Of a stretch of DNA of 9,116 nucleotides, positions 1-6,581 are shown piece by piece (within the stretch, counting starts at the first letter, position 1; the number at the start of each line of letters is the position of its first letter). The stretch lies in the NCBI RefSeq assembly GCF_934476685.1, contig NZ_CAKSNX010000026.1:1-9116 (forward strand). Direction: 5' to 3'. The notes beneath the pieces are model-generated. The model had not been told where the DNA came from. It saw only the letters and a list, made by a program, of their open reading frames with translations, and did no database searches. The DNA is from an uncultured Ruminococcus sp. Lineage in GTDB: Bacteria > Bacillota > Clostridia > Oscillospirales > Ruminococcaceae. The position numbers were made by a program, and so were the translations under genes.

Positions 1-14
1 GTTTAGTCACTTAC

Positions 15-43
15 ATTATACCATGAGTTTCTCTTTGAGTCTT
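15..43 (-). promoter_or_regulatory. Outward promoter leading off the left edge
   Basis: On the minus strand there is a perfect extended -10, TGGTATAAT (TATAAT at 15-20, TGG at 21-23). The -35 position (38-43) reads AAGACT, which is weak, so the extended -10 would carry recognition. It would drive a gene lying to the left of the window. The same TGGTATAAT arrangement occurs at other promoters here (8095-8103 minus, 9081-9089 plus), which supports it as the local promoter style. Confidence 0.5.
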
Positions 44-58
44 CTTTTTTGTGTCATT

Positions 59-182
59 TTATTTTACAACTTGCCAAAATGGAGAATATGCATATGCAAT
101 TTTGTCCTTGATGTAATCAATAAACTGTACTACACTAATATACGGCGGTATGCTCACCAATACATATATTGTCGGGCATTAC
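59..182 (-). pseudogene. Degenerate IS200/IS605-family TnpA fragment
   Basis: Reading the minus strand from about 178 down to the stop at 59-61 gives a peptide containing LVSIPPYISVVQFIDYIKDK. This resembles the conserved core of IS200/IS605 Y1 transposases, usually DHVHMLVSIPP-x-YSVS-x-F(M/V)GYLKGKSA. Just upstream, in a different frame (about 171-179), the strand reads MPDN, matching the MPDH that normally precedes the HUH motif, so a frameshift of a few bases lies between them. The HUH histidines are lost, the N-terminus is not recognisable, and the end (SPFWQVVK) is short of the catalytic tyrosine helix. It is a non-functional remnant. The family call rests on remembered motifs, not a search; the SIPP...YIK spacing makes it fairly convincing. 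Confidence 0.6.
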
Positions 183-220
183 ACTTGACTCTATGTAAAC
201 ATTTGAAAATCAAGGTTTTC

Positions 221-281
221 GCATAAAAAAACTGCACACCGTTCTGATAACGCATTGTATCAAAATTGGTGTGCAGTTTTG
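221..281 (-). terminator. Strong rho-independent terminator, minus strand
   Basis: A perfect 13-bp inverted repeat, AAAACTGCACACC (228-240) and GGTGTGCAGTTTT (269-281), encloses a 28-nt loop with a further GATA/TATC pairing. On the minus strand the stem is followed at once by a run of seven T. It would end leftward transcripts from the IS256 region, or a short transcript started by the TATAAT near 290-296 (minus). On the plus strand only four T follow, so termination in that direction is less likely. Confidence 0.7.
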
Positions 282-385
282 AAAGTAAAGACCTATTATA
301 ATACAAATGCACACCTGTTAAAGCATTTCGTTATGTTTTTAGCTATCGTTAGTAGGATAAAAGATCACAGTGGTTATCATTGTAT

Positions 386-1325
386 TTATAAGTCTTTAAG
401 AATCTCTGCAAAAATCGGCGATATTACATCCCAGTTCTTGTACCAGCTCTTCATAGCGTTGAAGTAATTGTCCTCCCATTTTTCGGTAACACGCTCCAGA
501 GATTCAAGAGCAGTGTCCTCGGAAGGAGCGTGGTAGATAGTTTTCAGATCATTGGCGAACTCTTTCTTATTCTTCTCGCCGACGTATTTAAGCGTATTTC
601 TAACCTGATGAACGATGCAGCGCTGGAGCTCTGTCTGGGGAAACGCCGCTGAAACTGCTTCCTTCATGCCTGTAAGTCCGTCAGCGCAGATGACAAGAAT
701 ATCCTTAACTCCGCGATTTTTCAGCTCATTCAGAACTCCGAGCCAGTACTTGGCACTTTCGCTTTCGCCGATATGTATGGATAGGACTTCCTTGTGACCT
801 GTCAGGCTTACAGCAAGTATTACATATGCTGCGAGCTTTCTGATTTGCCCATTATCGCGAACGGAAAAGTGTACTGCATCGATGAAAACTATTGGATATA
901 CCTCGTCAAGAGGTCGTTTCTGCCATTCCTCTATCTGCGGAAGAAGGCGGTCTGTGATGTCTGACACCATACCATCACTTACTTCAAAGCCATAGATATC
1001 CTCTATTGTTTCGCTTATCCGGCGTGTCGTCATGCCCTTTGCGTACAGCGATATTATCTTCTGCTCAATGCCCGAGATATCCTTCTGTCGCTTCTTTACC
1101 ACCTTTGGCTCAAAGGTACCGTCACGATCCTGCGGAACGCTCATATTCATGATATCCAAGATGCTCGTCCATTTCGGACTCCAGCATTTCCTGTATCGTT
1201 CCACCAAGCAGATCCTTGAGAGCGTCCTCTATATCCTTAGCAGTTCTGATATCATACTCCTGCAGCAAACCTGCAATGATATTCTTCTTTCCTTCACTCA
1301 TCGGTTCTCTTTTTCGTCTTCCCAT
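386..1325 (-). pseudogene. IS256-family transposase, internally deleted and C-terminally truncated
   Basis: Two reading frames make up one broken mutator-type (IS256) transposase. The first (start 1325, GGAGG ribosome site) gives MGRRKREPMSEGKK... through EHLGYHEYER and then runs out of frame. The second resumes at about 1138 with VPQDRDGTFEP and continues through YPIVFIDAVHFSVRD, ICADGLTGM and NWDVISPIF to a stop at 386. In intact relatives about 25 residues separate the YERS and VPQDR blocks, so roughly 75 bp are missing, in a number that breaks the frame. The first two catalytic Asp (FIDA and CADG) are present. The third acidic residue, normally about 108 residues after the second, and the TTNAIE block lie beyond the truncation. 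Intact members are about 400 residues. The peptide before VPQDR in the 3' frame is out-of-frame read-through of the 5' part. It is certainly non-functional. Confidence 0.9.
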
Positions 1326-1399
1326 AAAAAATCAGCCTCCTGTGTTATTTCTATTTCACCACAGTTTGCTGACTTTTTACAGACTTTTTTCAGAGGCTC
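386..1399 (-). mobile_element. IS256-family insertion sequence, one end missing
   Basis: The right (5') end is preserved: on the minus strand it begins near 1399 with GAGCCTCTGAAAAAAGTCTG, the style of an IS256-family terminal inverted repeat. A 5' leader, ribosome site (GGAGG, 1336-1340) and transposase start follow. The other end is not found. The transposase loses similarity near residue 266 of its 3' reading frame, and no sequence between 1 and 385 pairs with the right terminus. The element is a truncated, immobile relic. Its right flank (1400-1510) is a half copy of an intergenic repeat, suggesting insertion into that repeat followed by deletion of the far side. Confidence 0.7.
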
Positions 1400-1510
1400 G
1401 CGTTCGCCCGTCAAATGCGTTCGCCCCAACGTCACACAATTTACGTCCGCAATCAAAATAATTACGCATTACGAATTACGCATTATAATAATTCCGAATT
1501 CCGAATTATA
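1400..1510. repeat. Half copy of a MITE-like intergenic repeat
   Basis: The stretch contains two GTTCGCCC blocks, alternating ATTACGCATTACGAATTACG-type units, and an outer edge AATTCCGAATTCCGAATTAT. The same ingredients (GTTCGCCCC and AATTCCGAATTCC near the edge) make up the complete repeat at 6201-6439. Only one edge is present here; the other side is replaced by the IS256 end. No coding capacity is seen. Confidence 0.5.
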
Positions 1511-1521
1511 AAAGTTTGCCG

Positions 1522-1550
1522 TTGATGAAAGCTGCCGAAAGTGGTATACT
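1522..1550 (+). promoter_or_regulatory. Promoter of the SGNH hydrolase gene
   Basis: TTGATG (1522-1527) and TATACT (1545-1550) are spaced by 17 bp, with a TGG before the -10 (extended -10). The predicted start of transcription is near 1557, leaving a leader of about 15 nt to the ATG at 1572 or 33 nt to the ATG at 1590. A second TATAAT at 1556-1561 has no matching -35. Confidence 0.6.
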
Positions 1551-1571
1551 ATACTTATAATTATACTTATC

Positions 1572-2237
1572 ATGAAAGCGGTGCTGACTATGTCACAAAA
1601 AGAACAATGGCGAATTGAAAAAGAACAGCTGGTCAAGGATTATCACAATGCAAATCTCAACACTAAAAAAGGCGGCGTTGTGTTTACAGGCTCTTCTCTG
1701 ATGGAAATGTTTCCGCTGGAAAAATGGATAGCCCAGCTGCCCGACCCCAAGCCGATAGTATATAACCGTGCTGTCGGGGGATATAAAACCGAGGACCTGC
1801 TGCCTATTATCGACATCTGTGCAATAGAGCTTATGCCTACTAAGGTGTTTATAAATATCGGCACAAACGACCTGAGCGACAGCTCGATACCTCTCAGCAC
1901 CATAATGGAAAACTACGGCAAGATACTGACTGCTATAGAAACTGCCCTGCCCGACACGGTAATATATCTTTTAGCGTATTACCCCGTGAATTCAGAGGCT
2001 GCGTCGGAGGAAATGCGTGAGTGTTTAAAAATACGCACCAACGAAAAAATCGCTGCTGCAAATCAGGCTGTAAAAGAGCTTGCCGCACAGCACGGTCACC
2101 GATATATTGACATTAGCGCAAATTTAAAGGACAGCTTAGGCAGACTCAAAGCCGAGTATACCATAGAGGGTATGCACATCAATGAGGAGGGCTACAAAGC
2201 CATTTTCCCTGACCTGATGAAATACGTCCTCGAATAA
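1572..2237 (+). CDS. SGNH/GDSL-type hydrolase (esterase/lipase-like), cytoplasmic
   Basis: The 221-residue product carries the SGNH blocks in order. Block I is VVFTGSSLME, with Ser42 the likely nucleophile in G-S-S where the family has G-D-S. Block II is NRAVGGYKT (Gly69/70, oxyanion), block III is NIGTND (Asn99), and block V is EGMHINEEGY with His202. The acid usually found in block V as D-x-x-H is Glu199 here, a conservative swap. Such enzymes hydrolyse ester bonds, often acetyl or short acyl groups on sugars; the substrate cannot be read from sequence. There is no signal peptide, so it acts in the cytoplasm. Neither ATG (1572 or 1590) has a strong ribosome site. The second, giving MSQKEQW, has the weak GCGGTG upstream and may be the true start. 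It is monocistronic and convergent with the GH59 gene; a role in the same pathway, such as deacylating imported sugars, is only a guess. Confidence 0.88.
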   Translation: MKAVLTMSQKEQWRIEKEQLVKDYHNANLNTKKGGVVFTGSSLMEMFPLEKWIAQLPDPKPIVYNRAVGGYKTEDLLPIIDICAIELMPTKVFINIGTNDLSDSSIPLSTIMENYGKILTAIETALPDTVIYLLAYYPVNSEAASEEMRECLKIRTNEKIAAANQAVKELAAQHGHRYIDISANLKDSLGRLKAEYTIEGMHINEEGYKAIFPDLMKYVLE

Positions 2238-2249
2238 GCTAACAGCAAA

Positions 2250-2285
2250 AACGGCAGTACGCACATTTCTCTGCGTACTGCCGTT
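2250..2285. terminator. Bidirectional terminator between convergent genes
   Basis: A perfect 14-bp stem, AACGGCAGTACGCA (2250-2263) and TGCGTACTGCCGTT (2272-2285), encloses an 8-nt loop. On the minus strand the stem runs into TTTTTGCTG, a good U-tract that ends the GH59 transcript. On the plus strand it is followed by a T-rich stretch that can end the hydrolase transcript. It fills the 60-bp gap between the two stop codons. Confidence 0.85.
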
Positions 2286-2297
2286 GATTATTTTATA

Positions 2298-5117
2298 TTA
2301 TTTTTCTTTTTTCTTTATCATTACAGCTACGCCTGCAAGAACAGCTGAGCCTGCAAGAAGTACCGCTGCGGCTCCTCCGCAAAGTGAACCTGTCTGAGGG
2401 TTATCGTCTGAGACTGTTCTGTCTGCTGATGATGTTTCAATGCTTTCCACATTGTCGTCAGCTGCGGAAACTACGTCAGCTCCGCTTGATGTTACGTCAG
2501 ACTCTGCAGCATTTTCGTTGCTGCTAACGTCCTCACCGTTGTTTTCAGCCTCGCTGCTGTTGTTATCTTCTCCGTTGTTGTTATCTCCTTCTGCATTGTA
2601 AGCGAACTGTGCAGCAGGAGTTTTGCCTGAGCAGATCTCAATGCTGTCGATAGTGTATGTTCCGCTCTTAACTGTTATCTCAACATTATGCTCGCCGCTG
2701 TCAAGTCCGTACAGATAATATGAAAGCTCTCTGTCACCGCTCTTAACGGTAGTGATCTCATCACCGATAACATTGCCGTCAACCTTTACAGAAAGCACAA
2801 CGTCCTTTGAGCTTGCGCCGTTTACAGCAAAGCCTGTTCCGTTGAATGTGAACGCTGCTGTTGCGCCTTTCTTTGCCTTAGAGGAGGTTCTGTGCAGGCA
2901 CTTATAAGAACCTGTTGTGGAATACTCCCATGTGCCTGAATTGGTGATAAATCCGCTCATATCGTCGTATCTTGTGATATAAGGGTCAATATCGTCAACA
3001 GCCTCTGCCTTGAAATTATCAAAGCAGTTGTTATTGTATGAGCTGAAATAAGCTGCTCTGCCTGCACCAAGCAATGAATCCGAGCTGCTCTCATAGCTGA
3101 TAACTTCCTTGCCGTTAACACTTACTGTTATCTTATTTGCAACAGCTGTTACCTTAACGTTTACCCAGCTGTGTACGTCCACACCGCTCAGAGAAGCAGT
3201 TTCAAGCGCGATGCCGTTTCTCATCAGCTGAATATTGCCGTCCTCGTAAAGCTTTGCCCAATAGCCGCTTGTGCCGCTTGCTGCAAGGTTATATCTCAGA
3301 CCCAAGCCTGCATAATTCTTTGAAGGCTCGTCGCTGCTTGAAAGCTTAATATCAGCAGATACAGAGTAGTTGAACCATCTGTCATCTCCGAAATTAGTTG
3401 TCGGGTTAGGTGATGAACCCCACTCCTTGCCCTTGATGTCAGGAGTTATCATCTGCATAACAACGTTGTTTCCGTCAACGTTCTGAACCTCAAATGCTCC
3501 GCCCTCATCGGTGGTGTATCTCGGCATATTTCCTCTTGATGAAAGATAGTCCTCGCTGTATGAAGAGTACTCATAATCATCGGAATAAGGCAGCGACAGC
3601 ACTCCGCTCTCATGCTCTGTATATTCCTTTTCCTCAACTTCAAGAGTTGATACTGTTACCATTGAGTAAGGCTCTACAGTAACGCTGTATGTATATGCAT
3701 CGCCTTCGCTTTCAGGAGTAATCTCATCGACCTTCTTGAAATAGTCAGCCTTGTAATCTTCTCCGTCTGTGCCCTTTGTCTGCCATACATAAACCTTATC
3801 GCCTGCTTTTTCAAGGTTCTCAACGGTGAAATTATATGTGATAGGTTCATCTGTGGTGTTTGTGATAACTGTGCTGTGGTCGCCTGTTTCTGTGTCGGTC
3901 GCAGTCATATAGCTGTATGTAGCGTCAACGATAGCGTGACCATCTCCGCCTGCCTTGCCGTCGCCGTAGCAAGCGCCATCAACAAATGCCCAACCCTGCT
4001 TTATAAACTGAGAGAAATGCAAAGCCATATAGAAACCGCTGTCCAGCGTATACGCACCGCTCCACGGCTCGTTAGCAGTAATAAGCTGCTTTTCGCAGTA
4101 GGTTGCACCGTCATAATAAGCAGATACCGCTGGCTGATATTCATAGAGAGTCATCTCTCCGCCGGGGTACATTGTGATTATTCTGTTGGCAATATCCAAT
4201 GCGCCGCCTATGTCAGCCAGACCGGAGCTTTTGCCGTCATATTTTGAAACGCCCTCGGCGTCGCTCATTGGAGAGCTTGCCTCGCTGAACCAAATCTCCT
4301 TGCCGTACTCGTCAGCAAGCTTTTTAGCGTTTGAAGAAGCCCAGCTTGTGTAGTGGCTGCCGATAACGTCTATTGCATCGCACAGCTCAGGATCAGCCAG
4401 CATTTTGTCAGCTACCTCCCATGTGCATACCTCATCGCCTGCTACTATTTTTATATTGGAATAATCATAAGGGCAGTCAGTTTCGCTGTCAAGGTGCGAA
4501 GCAAGATATTTCACCCAGTCTGAATCCGTTCCACGCTCGTTCTGAGTTGCGCTGACATAGTCAAACTTTAAGCCGTAGGTTTCATACGCAGCGTCAAGTG
4601 TTTCCTTATACCACTTATATCTTGCAGCGTAAACGTCAGATGATGAGGATATCCACTTAGGCTCTCCCCACCACAGCATATCAAGGGTCAGGTCGGGGTT
4701 GATAGTTTTAGCGTCAGCAGCAAGCTGATAGCCTGCGCCCCTTGTTACGTCGGCAGCCTCGTCAGAGTATCTCATTACAGACGGCTCTGTTCCCGAAGAT
4801 GAGTTTACATCTGCACCCATTTCAAGCTTAAGATGGCTCATAGCCAGTCCGTCCTCGCCGAACAGGTAATTCAGAATCTCCCAATAAGCCTCAGGGTTTT
4901 CGTTCTTATAGTCGATAAGCAGACGTGATGAATTGTTCGCACTTATCATACCCTGTCCTCTGTAAAGCTTGTTGGAAGCAGTCTGGGCGTTGTCGCCGTC
5001 AATGACCACATCTCTTGTCAGGCCCTGAGCAGACGCAGGCTGAGCCGCAAACTGTGCAGCCATAGGCCACATCAGAGAAGCGCATACAAACGTCGCCAGA
5101 ATACGTTTCAGTTTCAT
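2298..5117 (-). CDS. Secreted, wall-anchored GH59 galactocerebrosidase-like beta-galactosidase
   Basis: The 939-residue product begins with a signal peptide (KLKR, hydrophobic core, cleavage near ASA-Q, residue 30). Residues about 37-495 match GH59 (GALC-type): GQGMISANNSSRLLIDY (54-70), HLKLEMGAD (95-103), GTEPS (109-113), WWGEPKW (149-155), TQNERG with the acid/base Glu194, VIGSHY (251-256), WFSEASS with the nucleophile Glu279, and TANEPWSG (347-354). The family removes beta-linked galactose, classically from galactosylceramide by a retaining mechanism. Residues about 505-708 form a LamG-like lectin domain as in mammalian GALC. Residues about 715-830 are a second beta-rich, possibly carbohydrate-binding module. 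An acidic Asn/Ser/Glu linker (840-903) leads to NPQTG (906-910), a hydrophobic helix and a KKKEK tail, indicating sortase anchoring. The ATG at 5115-5117 has GGGAGG 7 nt upstream. The true substrate in this organism is unknown and may be a plant or host galactoside rather than a sphingolipid. Confidence 0.93.
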   Translation of the reverse strand: MKLKRILATFVCASLMWPMAAQFAAQPASAQGLTRDVVIDGDNAQTASNKLYRGQGMISANNSSRLLIDYKNENPEAYWEILNYLFGEDGLAMSHLKLEMGADVNSSSGTEPSVMRYSDEAADVTRGAGYQLAADAKTINPDLTLDMLWWGEPKWISSSSDVYAARYKWYKETLDAAYETYGLKFDYVSATQNERGTDSDWVKYLASHLDSETDCPYDYSNIKIVAGDEVCTWEVADKMLADPELCDAIDVIGSHYTSWASSNAKKLADEYGKEIWFSEASSPMSDAEGVSKYDGKSSGLADIGGALDIANRIITMYPGGEMTLYEYQPAVSAYYDGATYCEKQLITANEPWSGAYTLDSGFYMALHFSQFIKQGWAFVDGACYGDGKAGGDGHAIVDATYSYMTATDTETGDHSTVITNTTDEPITYNFTVENLEKAGDKVYVWQTKGTDGEDYKADYFKKVDEITPESEGDAYTYSVTVEPYSMVTVSTLEVEEKEYTEHESGVLSLPYSDDYEYSSYSEDYLSSRGNMPRYTTDEGGAFEVQNVDGNNVVMQMITPDIKGKEWGSSPNPTTNFGDDRWFNYSVSADIKLSSSDEPSKNYAGLGLRYNLAASGTSGYWAKLYEDGNIQLMRNGIALETASLSGVDVHSWVNVKVTAVANKITVSVNGKEVISYESSSDSLLGAGRAAYFSSYNNNCFDNFKAEAVDDIDPYITRYDDMSGFITNSGTWEYSTTGSYKCLHRTSSKAKKGATAAFTFNGTGFAVNGASSKDVVLSVKVDGNVIGDEITTVKSGDRELSYYLYGLDSGEHNVEITVKSGTYTIDSIEICSGKTPAAQFAYNAEGDNNNGEDNNSSEAENNGEDVSSNENAAESDVTSSGADVVSAADDNVESIETSSADRTVSDDNPQTGSLCGGAAAVLLAGSAVLAGVAVMIKKKEK

Positions 5118-5143
5118 AAATAAACCTCCCTAAAATTTAATCA

Positions 5144-5158
5144 GCCGCACCCTGCGGC
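5144..5158 (-). promoter_or_regulatory. Small GC-rich hairpin in the GH59 mRNA leader
   Basis: GCCGCA (5144-5149) and TGCGGC (5153-5158) pair around a 3-nt loop. The hairpin sits about 14 nt upstream of the GGGAGG ribosome site and stands out in an AT-rich leader. It has no U-tract, so it is not a terminator; it might stabilise the transcript or influence translation. Confidence 0.35.
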
Positions 5159-5205
5159 AATACTGTCAATGTGCAGCAAAACGCTCCTCGCCGCACAGCA
5201 TTGTT

Positions 5206-5234
5206 TGTATAATATATTATCACACGGCAGGCAA
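5206..5234 (-). promoter_or_regulatory. Candidate promoter of the GH59 gene
   Basis: On the minus strand TTGCCT (5229-5234) and TATACA (5206-5211) are separated by 17 bp, giving a start near 5199 and a leader of about 82 nt. The -10 overlaps the 12-bp palindrome ATAATATATTAT (5210-5221). The match is only moderate, as expected for a promoter needing an activator such as the divergent AraC-type protein. Confidence 0.4.
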
Positions 5235-5280
5235 AGGGGCAATGTGCTTTTTTGCTTAAAACTATATAAAAGTTGCGGTG

Positions 5281-5310
5281 TTGACAAAAGGAACAGGTAT
5301 GTTGTATAAT
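5281..5310 (+). promoter_or_regulatory. Promoter of the AraC-family regulator gene
   Basis: A consensus -35, TTGACA (5281-5286), lies 18 bp from a consensus -10, TATAAT (5305-5310); a second TATAAT overlaps at 5310-5315. Transcription should start near 5317, only 2 nt before the GTG at 5319 and 11 nt before the ATG at 5328, so the mRNA is leaderless or nearly so. Confidence 0.8.
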
Positions 5311-5318
5311 ATAATCGG

Positions 5319-6137
5319 GTGATTAGTATGGGTTGCATTGAGCATTTGGAGTTTTATGATAATATAACGTATTTCGGCGAGCATCGCCACACCTCCTGCG
5401 AGTTGCTGTATCTGCACGAGGGGGAAACTGAGCTGCGCTGCGGAGGGGAAACATTGACTGTCAGGCCGGGTATGATATACATTATCCCCAGCTGCGTAAT
5501 GCACGAAAACAGTCCGGTAAACACAAATGTATACAAGCGCACGCTGATGTTTTTCAATCCATGGAGGTTTTGCAGCAGCTGGAACAGCGACATTATGCAG
5601 AAGGTAATTATGGGGTTTGCGGCGCAGGTGCCAATAGCTGCGGAGGACACCTTTGGCGGAGAGGAGCTGATAGACAGCATTAAAGCCGAGCTTGAACTCA
5701 ATGACGCACTTTCCGAAGCTGTTATTACTGCGCTGCTTGCAAGGCTGCTTTCTGGGATAATCAGGGGTTCGGGGGTAATTAATATTTCAGACGGCAAGAC
5801 TGACAAAGTAGTGCTTGAGGTCAAGGAATACATAAATCAACACAGTGCCGATCCTATCAGAATATCGGAAATTGCAGACAAGTTTTACATAAGCAAATAT
5901 CATCTCTCCCACATTTTCAAGGAACAGACGGGAATGTCGCCGAAGCAGTTTCTGACCTACACACGCCTTGCAAACGCCTACTGTATGCTGTACAGCGAGG
6001 ATACAAAGCTTTCGGAGATAGCCGACCGCTGCGGTTTCATCAGCCCGAGTGATATGACAAAAAAATTCACCGAACACTACGGACTAAGCCCCTCACGTTT
6101 CAGAAAAGAGCTTAAAGCCAAGAAATTTGACCACTGA
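5319..6137 (+). CDS. AraC-family transcriptional regulator with N-terminal cupin sensor
   Basis: The product is 272 residues from the GTG at 5319, or 269 from the ATG at 5328. Residues about 10-90 form a cupin-type sensing domain: EHRHTSCELLYLHEG with His22, His24 and Glu28, then RPGMIYIIPSCVMHEN. Residues about 165-266 hold the double helix-turn-helix of the family: ISEIADKFYISKYHLSHIFK (182-201) and LSEIADRCGFISPSDMTKKF (231-250), ending with the typical GLSPSRFRK. Length and domain order are normal for sugar-responsive AraC activators. It is divergent from the GH59 gene with about 200 bp between, so it probably senses a product of that enzyme and switches the gene on; this is inference from arrangement. 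Start choice is open: GGGTGA sits 6 nt before the ATG at 5328 and overlaps the GTG. The predicted transcript start leaves little leader for either. Confidence 0.92.
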   Translation: MISMGCIEHLEFYDNITYFGEHRHTSCELLYLHEGETELRCGGETLTVRPGMIYIIPSCVMHENSPVNTNVYKRTLMFFNPWRFCSSWNSDIMQKVIMGFAAQVPIAAEDTFGGEELIDSIKAELELNDALSEAVITALLARLLSGIIRGSGVINISDGKTDKVVLEVKEYINQHSADPIRISEIADKFYISKYHLSHIFKEQTGMSPKQFLTYTRLANAYCMLYSEDTKLSEIADRCGFISPSDMTKKFTEHYGLSPSRFRKELKAKKFDH

Positions 6138-6200
6138 GGCAAAGCAAATTTTATATAGAATACACAACGGAGATTTTCCAAACACACATTAGCGTTCAAG

Positions 6201-6439
6201 CAATTCGCAATTATGAATTATGAATTCGGAATTAAAGGTGTCCGACTTCGTCGGACGGATTTTTAAAATGATAATTAAGCAGAACATAACGGGTGAACAT
6301 TTTCGGACGAACATTTTTGGGCGGTAATCAACGGGCGAACACAGTTCGCCCCTACGGGTTAGGCGGCAATGCAAATTCATTTTGTTTCCCGATATAATTT
6401 GTGTCAACGCCACAATTCCGAATTCCTAATACCGAATTG
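6201..6439. repeat. MITE-like intergenic repeat element with inverted ends
   Basis: The left edge (6201-6233) starts CAATTCGCAATTATGAATT. The right edge, read on the minus strand from 6439, starts CAATTCGGTATTAGGAATT, an imperfect terminal inverted repeat of about 19 bp. Inside are two perfect hairpins: GTCCGAC-TTC-GTCGGAC (6240-6256) and GGGCGAAC-ACA-GTTCGCCC (6333-6351), plus degenerate (G/A)CGAACATTTT units between them. It has no coding capacity. A half copy lies at 1400-1510. No clear target-site duplication is visible. It is likely a non-autonomous element or dispersed intergenic repeat. Confidence 0.6.
6240..6265 (+). terminator. Possible terminator of the AraC-family gene, inside the repeat
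   Basis: The 7-bp GTCCGAC-TTC-GTCGGAC hairpin is followed by GGATTTTT. It is the first terminator-like structure downstream of the regulator's stop (6137), so the mobile repeat may have supplied the gene's 3' end. The two bases between stem and T-run make it imperfect. Confidence 0.45.
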
Positions 6440-6447
6440 TATAGTAT

Positions 6448-6490
6448 AAAAAGGCGCCCCCTATGCAGTTTGTTGGGCTGCATAGGGGGC
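6448..6490 (-). terminator. Terminator of the DUF234 ATPase gene
   Basis: A perfect 13-bp stem, GCCCCCTATGCAG (6456-6468) and CTGCATAGGGGGC (6478-6490), has a 9-nt loop. On the minus strand it is followed by GCC and five T (6448-6452). It lies about 90 nt past the ATPase stop codon and abuts the MITE-like repeat. Confidence 0.8.
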
Positions 6491-6581
6491 AGGATTTTAA
6501 ATATATTTAAAGGAAGTTGTAAGTTGGGTTACTGAAGTGATTGCAGCATCTGATTGATGTGATTTTCCCACTGTCTCGACC

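Noticed and set aside
23..467. Two plus-strand open frames of 67 and 70 codons
   Set aside because: No ribosome site, odd composition, and they lie antisense to or between the IS200 fragment, the terminator and the IS256 transposase.
1032..1511. Plus-strand 159-codon open frame
   Set aside because: It runs antisense through the transposase and on into the intergenic repeat; a shadow frame without a start signal.
2298..5117. GH30 assignment for the large glycosidase
   Set aside because: The HLKLEMGAD, GTEPS and TANEPWSG blocks follow GALC/GH59 rather than GH30.
5354..5833. Minus-strand 159-codon frame inside the AraC gene
   Set aside because: Low-complexity Ser/Leu-rich antisense shadow of a well-supported gene.
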